Shown here in pieces: positions 7,478 to 11,082 of a stretch of 11,082 nt of DNA. Source of the stretch: Campylobacterota bacterium. GTDB taxonomy: Bacteria > Campylobacterota > Campylobacteria > Campylobacterales > Sulfurovaceae. The position numbers were made by a program, and so were the translations under genes. The DNA lies in contig WFMX01000207.1 of NCBI GenBank assembly GCA_015488875.1, positions 1-11,082 of the forward strand, given 5' to 3'. The notes under the pieces are model-generated. The model saw only the letters and a list, made by a program, of their open reading frames with translations, was not told the origin of the DNA and did not search any database. Every line of letters begins with the position of its first letter. Within the stretch, counting starts at the first letter, position 1.

Positions 7478-7504
7478 AAGGCTACCCCAGTGAAGCAGGG
7501 GCTT
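7478..7504 (-). terminator. Candidate stem-loop after nrdA
   Basis: CCCC (7485-7488) pairs with GGGG (7498-7501) around a 9-base loop, with a weaker outer AAG/CTT pairing across a bulge. It sits 7 bases past the nrdA stop, where a terminator is expected between convergent genes, but there is no T-run on either strand, so intrinsic termination is doubtful. A second weak hairpin (TTTTGA/TCAAAA, 7430-7446) lies further on. The rest of 7353-7510 shows no gene. Confidence 0.35.
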
Positions 7505-7510
7505 TGTCAT

Positions 7511-9886
7511 CTACTGACATCCTAGGCACTCTAGGCTTCTATCTTCTACACCCTCTAGCTCTTGGGCTACTTCTGGGGATTGGCTTCTGAGGTAGTATGT
7601 GGATTTGAGTCCAAACTTCCATGCATCCATATAGATATCATTTAGATATTTGCCACTTGCCTTATCTAAAGTGATGAATATATTGAGGCTTTGACCTTGA
7701 TCTATCCACTTTTGACGGACTGCTCCAGCCCTGACAAGAAGCCTCTGGTCGAGATCGTAGCTAGGTGTATAATATTGCCAAGTCTTTGCAGATAGATTTG
7801 GGACCACTACAGGTATCATACCTGATAGATTTTCTTCAAACCATTTGCGTTTATATACAGGCTCTATAGCTTGTGTAGTGCCTGTAAGTATAGATATAGA
7901 GCTAGTAGGTGCTATCGCCATGAGATAGCCATTTCTCATGCCATCAGTTTTGACCTTCTCTTTGAGTGCTTGCCAATCGTAGTTGTAGCCAAAGAGTCCA
8001 CCTCTATCTACTAGCTTGCAAGCCTCTGGATTTGCCTTGTCTATAGGAAATATCCCTTTTTGCCAATCTGAACCCTCAAATGTAGGATACTTACCCTTCT
8101 CTAGCGATAAATCACTAGAAGCTCTTATGGCATGGTAGCTTACCGACTCCATCACCTCATCTATCTTCTCCATATGTTCATGGCTTCCCCACTCTATAGA
8201 CTGTTCTGCCAACATCTGTGCTTCACCCATCACACCCAAGCCTATGGATCTACTCTTTGCATTTGTCTTTTTGACTTTTGCTAGTGGATAGAAGTTGAGA
8301 TCTATCACATTGTCTAGCATCCTTATGGCTGTAGGTACTACTCTAGCTATATCTTCTAGGGTGTTGATCTTTGATAAGTTGATAGATGCTAGGTTGCATA
8401 CCGCTGTATCTCCATCCTCTTTGGACTTCTCTACTATCCATACTTGCTTGCCACCTATAGAGTCAAGTGCTGTTATCTTCTTGCCATATTTTGTAGTGCC
8501 ATTATCTACCTTGATCATCTCCATCTCTTCGAATGTCTCTACAGACATGTCATCATATGTCACTTGGATTTTGTATCTATTTGGTGATGTGTTTTGAAAT
8601 ATCTCCGTACATAGATTGGAGCTTCTTATGACACCTGCATGCTTGTTTGGATTTGATCTGTTGGCGGCATCTTTAAAAGTGAGAAACGGATTGCCTGTCT
8701 CAAAGTAGCTTCTAAGTATCTCTTTCCACAACTGCTTTGCCGATATCACCTCTCTAGTGATGGATTCATCTTGCTCTAGCTCTAGGTAGCGACTCTCGAA
8801 CTCTTCGCCATATAGCTCTGCTAACCCTTCTACCTCAAATGGATCAAAAAGAGTCCAAGTAGTATCCGCCTCTACTCTTCGCATAAAGATATCATTTAGC
8901 CATAAAGCAGGGAAAAGATCGTGAGCTCTTCTCCTCTCCTCTCCAGAGTTCTTCTTTAGGTCTAGAAAATCACGGATATCTATATGCCAAGGCTCTATGT
9001 ATACCGCTATAGCACCTTTTCGAGTTCCTAATTGGTCTACTGCTATAGCTACATCATTGGCTATCTTTAGGAATGGTATGATGCCACCCGCTGCATGCTT
9101 GTGACCATCTATATACGATCCCATGCCACGCACAAGCGACCAATCCCACCCTATACCACCACCAAACTTAGACAATAGAGCCATCTCTTTGAAGCCGTCA
9201 AATATCCCCTCTATATTGTCAGGAGTAGAGCCAATGTAGCATGAGCTGAGCTGATGCCTAGGAGTTCTAGCATTGCTCAAAGTCGGTGTAGCTGCCATCA
9301 CTTCAAACTTGCTCAATATATCATAAAACTTTTTTGCCCATGTCTGAGAGTCAAACTCATTTTGAGCCAAAAACATAGCCACCCCCATAAAGAGTTGCTG
9401 AGGAAGCTCTATAGGTTTGCCAGATTTATCTTTGAGTAGATATCTATCGTAGAGTGTACGGATACCTAAGTAGTTGAACTGTAAGTCTCTATCTTCCTTT
9501 ATGTAGTCGTTGAGATCATCCAAATCATACTTATCTTTGAGTCCTAGGACTATGCGACCCTCTTTTTCACCTTTGGTCATATAGTCACGAAAGTGGTTAT
9601 AGCCTGTGTAGCCTGTCACTTTATGATATATGTCGTAGAGAAAGAGCCTTGAAGCTACAAATGTCCAATTGGGTCTATCTATATCTATCTTGTCTACCGC
9701 TGTCTTGATGAGTGTCTCTTGTATCTCTTCGGAGTTTATCATGTCACGAAATTGAAGCTTCGCATCGACCTCTAGCTCACTTTGGCTAACCCCATCTAGC
9801 CCCTCTACAGCAGCGGCTGTATACTTTTGTATCTTTGTGACATCTAGTGTCTCCACTCTGCCATTTCTCTTTACTACCCTGATCAT
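7511..9886 (-). CDS. nrdA: Class I ribonucleoside-diphosphate reductase, large (alpha) subunit
   Basis: NrdA reduces ribonucleoside diphosphates to deoxyribonucleotides for DNA synthesis with a radical supplied by NrdB. The 791-residue protein has an N-terminal ATP-cone (about 1-92), which senses ATP/dATP. Catalytic residues are all present: the redox Cys pair C216 (in LSSCY) and C497 (in AVCNLASINL), the thiyl Cys with its partners in NLCTEI (N424, C426, E428), the radical-path Tyr pair Y764-Y765, APTSSISILTGTTQ, and the C-terminal shuttle Cys pair in ECLGCQ (C787, C790). C426 and C497 lie 71 residues apart compared with 23 in E. coli, so a roughly 48-residue insertion lies between them; the total length matches other Campylobacterota NrdA. 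The ATG is preceded by GGGGGT about 7 bases upstream. No nrdB is next to it. It converges on the tRNA and diverges from mqnD. Confidence 0.97.
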   Translation of the reverse strand: MIRVVKRNGRVETLDVTKIQKYTAAAVEGLDGVSQSELEVDAKLQFRDMINSEEIQETLIKTAVDKIDIDRPNWTFVASRLFLYDIYHKVTGYTGYNHFRDYMTKGEKEGRIVLGLKDKYDLDDLNDYIKEDRDLQFNYLGIRTLYDRYLLKDKSGKPIELPQQLFMGVAMFLAQNEFDSQTWAKKFYDILSKFEVMAATPTLSNARTPRHQLSSCYIGSTPDNIEGIFDGFKEMALLSKFGGGIGWDWSLVRGMGSYIDGHKHAAGGIIPFLKIANDVAIAVDQLGTRKGAIAVYIEPWHIDIRDFLDLKKNSGEERRRAHDLFPALWLNDIFMRRVEADTTWTLFDPFEVEGLAELYGEEFESRYLELEQDESITREVISAKQLWKEILRSYFETGNPFLTFKDAANRSNPNKHAGVIRSSNLCTEIFQNTSPNRYKIQVTYDDMSVETFEEMEMIKVDNGTTKYGKKITALDSIGGKQVWIVEKSKEDGDTAVCNLASINLSKINTLEDIARVVPTAIRMLDNVIDLNFYPLAKVKKTNAKSRSIGLGVMGEAQMLAEQSIEWGSHEHMEKIDEVMESVSYHAIRASSDLSLEKGKYPTFEGSDWQKGIFPIDKANPEACKLVDRGGLFGYNYDWQALKEKVKTDGMRNGYLMAIAPTSSISILTGTTQAIEPVYKRKWFEENLSGMIPVVVPNLSAKTWQYYTPSYDLDQRLLVRAGAVRQKWIDQGQSLNIFITLDKASGKYLNDIYMDAWKFGLKSTYYLRSQSPEVAQELEGVEDRSLECLGCQ

Positions 9887-9924
9887 TTTGCTACCCCCAC
9901 TTATACATAATAGATCTGTAAAAT

Positions 9925-9953
9925 TGTATATAAAATTATAAATTTTTGTCCAA
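9925..9953 (-). promoter_or_regulatory. Sigma70-like promoter of nrdA
   Basis: Read on the minus strand, TTGGAC (9948-9953) and TATACA (9925-9930) are separated by 17 bases, the ideal sigma70 spacing. Transcription would start near 9918, giving a leader of about 30 bases that includes the GGGGGT ribosome-binding site (9893-9898). The region is very AT-rich, so chance matches are possible. Confidence 0.5.
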
Positions 9954-9969
9954 AATTTTTTTTGGATTG

Positions 9970-10019
9970 TACTATTTTTCTACCTCTTTATCCCTTAAAA
10001 AATACTACTAAAAATAGTA
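9970..10019. repeat. AT-rich inverted repeat, possible operator
   Basis: TACTATTTTT (9970-9979) and AAAAATAGTA (10010-10019) are perfect 10-base inverted copies separated by 30 bases. The right copy is also part of a compact palindrome TACTA-AAAA-TAGTA (10006-10019). Such spacing could suit two sites for a dimeric regulator serving either divergent gene, but no regulator family can be named. Confidence 0.35.
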
Positions 10020-10106
10020 ACAAATCAATACCTAGATTGCAATACAATCAATATCAATAGTAAAGATATGAGCCATATTTCAAGCTATTTAGAGGCATTA
10101 TTTGGA

Positions 10107-10112
10107 TAAAAT
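10107..10112 (+). promoter_or_regulatory. Possible -10 box for mqnD
   Basis: TAAAAT, within TTTGGATAAAAT, is the best -10-like sequence upstream of mqnD. Transcription would begin near 10119, just before the long hairpin, so that hairpin would form the 5' end of the message. No clear -35 is seen. Confidence 0.4.
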
Positions 10113-10126
10113 ACAGACAAAATAAT

Positions 10127-10182
10127 TCTTGCAAAACCAAGAAGCGAGGCTAAAGCCATCGTTTCCGATTGGTTTTGCAGGA
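10127..10182 (+). repeat. Long near-perfect stem-loop in the mqnD leader
   Basis: The outer stem pairs 10127-10140 with 10169-10182 (core TGCAAAACCAA/TTGGTTTTGCA, plus a G-U, a C-G and a T-A pair). After a 3-base bulge (10166-10168), GAAGCGA (10141-10147) pairs with TCGTTTC (10159-10165), then GGC with GCC (one bulged A at 10158) around a TAAA tetraloop. In all, about 24 pairs form in 56 bases. It stands out by base composition from the AT-rich DNA on its left and ends 18 bases before the mqnD ATG. It has no T-run and so is not a standard terminator. It could be a dispersed palindromic repeat or an mRNA-stability or translation-control element. Confidence 0.7.
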
Positions 10183-10200
10183 TGTCTAAAGAGATGGATG

Positions 10201-11061
10201 ATGAAGATAGAGCTAGCACACTCACCAGATGCAGATGATATATTTATGTACTATGCTATCAAGTTCGGTTGGGTAGATATGAAAGATTATGAGTTCTCCA
10301 ATGTAGGATTGGACATAGAGACTCTCAACAAAGAGGCACTCAAAGGCACTTATGATGTATCCGCCATAAGTTTCGGCATGTATCCTCTCATCAAAGATGA
10401 GTATGCTATGCTCCGTACTGCTGTGAGCTTCGGTGAGGGTTATGGACCAAAACTCATCAAGCAAAAAGGCAAAAGACTCAAGCGAAACTTCAAAGTGGCA
10501 CTATCTGGTGAGTATACCACAAATGCCATGCTATTTCGTATCTATTACCCTGATGCTAGACCTATATATATGGATTTTTTGGAGATAGAAGAGGCAGTAG
10601 TGAGTGGTGAAGTGGATGCTGGCGTACTCATACATGAGTCCATATTGGATTTTGATGATAGCTTAGAAGTAAAGAAAGAGATATGGGACATTTGGGTAGA
10701 GTTGGCAGGCGAGGGCTTGCCACTACCTCTAGGAGGCATGGCAGTACGCAGATCACTCCCACTCAATAGAGCTTTGGATATAGAGCAGATACTTATAGAC
10801 GGTGTCAAGGTAGCCAATGATCGCAAAGAGGAGCTATGCACTAGGCTAGAGTCAGATTCGCTAGTGCGTATATCAGACAAAATGCTCATAAAATACTTAG
10901 ATATGTATGCCTCTGATGAGTCTGTAGAACTGAGCAGGATACAGCTACAAGCCCTAGATAGACTCTATGAGATAGGATACCAACACAACATGTGGGAGAT
11001 GCCCATCAAAACAGAAGATTATCTACTACCTAGAGAGTATAGGGAGCTTAGAGGGATATAA
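10201..11061 (+). CDS. mqnD: 1,4-dihydroxy-6-naphthoate synthase (futalosine menaquinone pathway)
   Basis: MqnD converts cyclic dehypoxanthinyl futalosine to 1,4-dihydroxy-6-naphthoate, a late step of the futalosine route to menaquinone used by Campylobacterota. From the ATG at 10201 the product has 286 residues with a periplasmic-binding-protein-like fold. Family motifs are AHSPDADDIFMYYA at the N-terminus, the Ser/Gly-rich ISFGMYP, GEYTTNAMLF (T106, T107), GVLIHE with the His at position 145 that corresponds to the catalytic His of Thermus MqnD, and GLPLPLGG. MqnA shares the fold, but the HSPDxDD start and LPLPLGG fit MqnD. Start choice: the family begins at MKIELAHSP, and AAGAGA lies about 7 bases upstream; an adjacent ATG at 10198 and an in-frame TTG at 10129 (inside the hairpin) are less likely. 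It is divergent from nrdA. Bases 11062-11082 hold nothing recognisable. Confidence 0.93.
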   Translation: MKIELAHSPDADDIFMYYAIKFGWVDMKDYEFSNVGLDIETLNKEALKGTYDVSAISFGMYPLIKDEYAMLRTAVSFGEGYGPKLIKQKGKRLKRNFKVALSGEYTTNAMLFRIYYPDARPIYMDFLEIEEAVVSGEVDAGVLIHESILDFDDSLEVKKEIWDIWVELAGEGLPLPLGGMAVRRSLPLNRALDIEQILIDGVKVANDRKEELCTRLESDSLVRISDKMLIKYLDMYASDESVELSRIQLQALDRLYEIGYQHNMWEMPIKTEDYLLPREYRELRGI

Positions 11062-11082
11062 AGAGCCTCTCAAAAACAAACA

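Larger units (their letters stand above)
9887..10200. other. Divergent nrdA-mqnD intergenic region, no gene seen
   Basis: About 310 bases, strongly AT-rich compared with the flanking genes. It contains the nrdA promoter and ribosome-binding site at the left end, a T8 tract (9956-9963) inside a small CCAAAA/TTTTGG hairpin, an inverted repeat (9970-10019), a GATTG/CAATC inverted repeat (10035-10049), three copies of ATCAATA (10024, 10047 and 10053), a possible mqnD -10 box and a long hairpin next to mqnD. I see no plausible coding frame and no obvious NrdR box. Confidence 0.7.

Noticed and set aside
8295..8597. 100-residue plus-strand open frame within nrdA
   Set aside because: Antisense shadow of a clearly conserved coding region with no supporting signals.
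8430..8600. Intein in NrdA
   Set aside because: Inteins are known in ribonucleotide reductases, but the insertion is only about 48 residues and lacks splicing motifs.
10127..10182. Integron attC site or intrinsic terminator
   Set aside because: The ends do not fit the RYYYAAC/GTTRRRY core pair, no integrase or cassette is present, and there is no T-run after the stem.
10129..10200. Extended mqnD start at a TTG adding 24 residues
   Set aside because: The extension lies inside the hairpin, has no ribosome-binding site, and the family begins at MKIELAHSP; the ATG at 10201 has a suitably placed AAGAGA.
1..11082. CRISPR arrays, transposons, phage genes, toxin-antitoxin pairs
   Set aside because: No regularly spaced repeats, transposase or integrase motifs, or small paired genes were seen on either strand.

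Overview
The window is a typical stretch of bacterial chromosome that most likely comes from a Campylobacterota (Epsilonproteobacteria) member, possibly a Sulfurovum-like organism. The evidence is the gene set and the fine detail of the proteins: a modA / di-Mop protein / modB / modC order as in Campylobacter, an NrdA with the ECxxCQ tail, a futalosine-pathway menaquinone gene (mqnD), moderate-to-low GC, and heavy use of ATA (Ile) and AGA (Arg) codons. The genus is inference. I see no transposase, integrase, phage gene, CRISPR array or toxin-antitoxin pair.

Bases 1-7242 (+ strand) hold eight genes so tightly packed (junctions of +9, +14, -4, 0, -4, -4 and +3 bases) that they probably form one transcript beginning upstream of the window. 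In order they are: the 3' part of purT (formate-dependent purine synthesis); a D-2-hydroxyacid dehydrogenase with an unusual C-terminal charged helix; a soluble fumarate reductase/succinate dehydrogenase-type flavoprotein and its iron-sulfur partner; and a molybdate ABC import module (ModA, a small di-Mop molybdate-binding protein, ModB, ModC). A tRNA-Val(GAC) with its own -10 box follows directly.

Bases 7511-9886 (- strand) encode NrdA, the large subunit of class I ribonucleotide reductase. No nrdB is present in the window. A roughly 310-base AT-rich divergent intergenic region separates it from mqnD (10201-11061, + strand), a menaquinone biosynthesis enzyme. This region carries a sigma70-like nrdA promoter, an AT-rich inverted repeat and a strong long hairpin just upstream of the mqnD start.

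The most distinctive part is the fumarate reductase-like pair. The flavoprotein has Gln where classical enzymes have the His that binds FAD covalently. The iron-sulfur subunit has an extra Cys that should turn the usual 3Fe-4S cluster into a 4Fe-4S cluster. No membrane anchor, Tat signal or CCG-domain subunit is encoded with them. This looks like a non-classical (thiol-fumarate-reductase-like or type-E-like) enzyme whose electron partner is unknown. The mqnD enzyme elsewhere in the window points to menaquinone-based respiration in the same organism. No wholly new multi-gene system is evident; the second-look items are the non-classical enzyme pair, the dehydrogenase tail and the mqnD leader hairpin.
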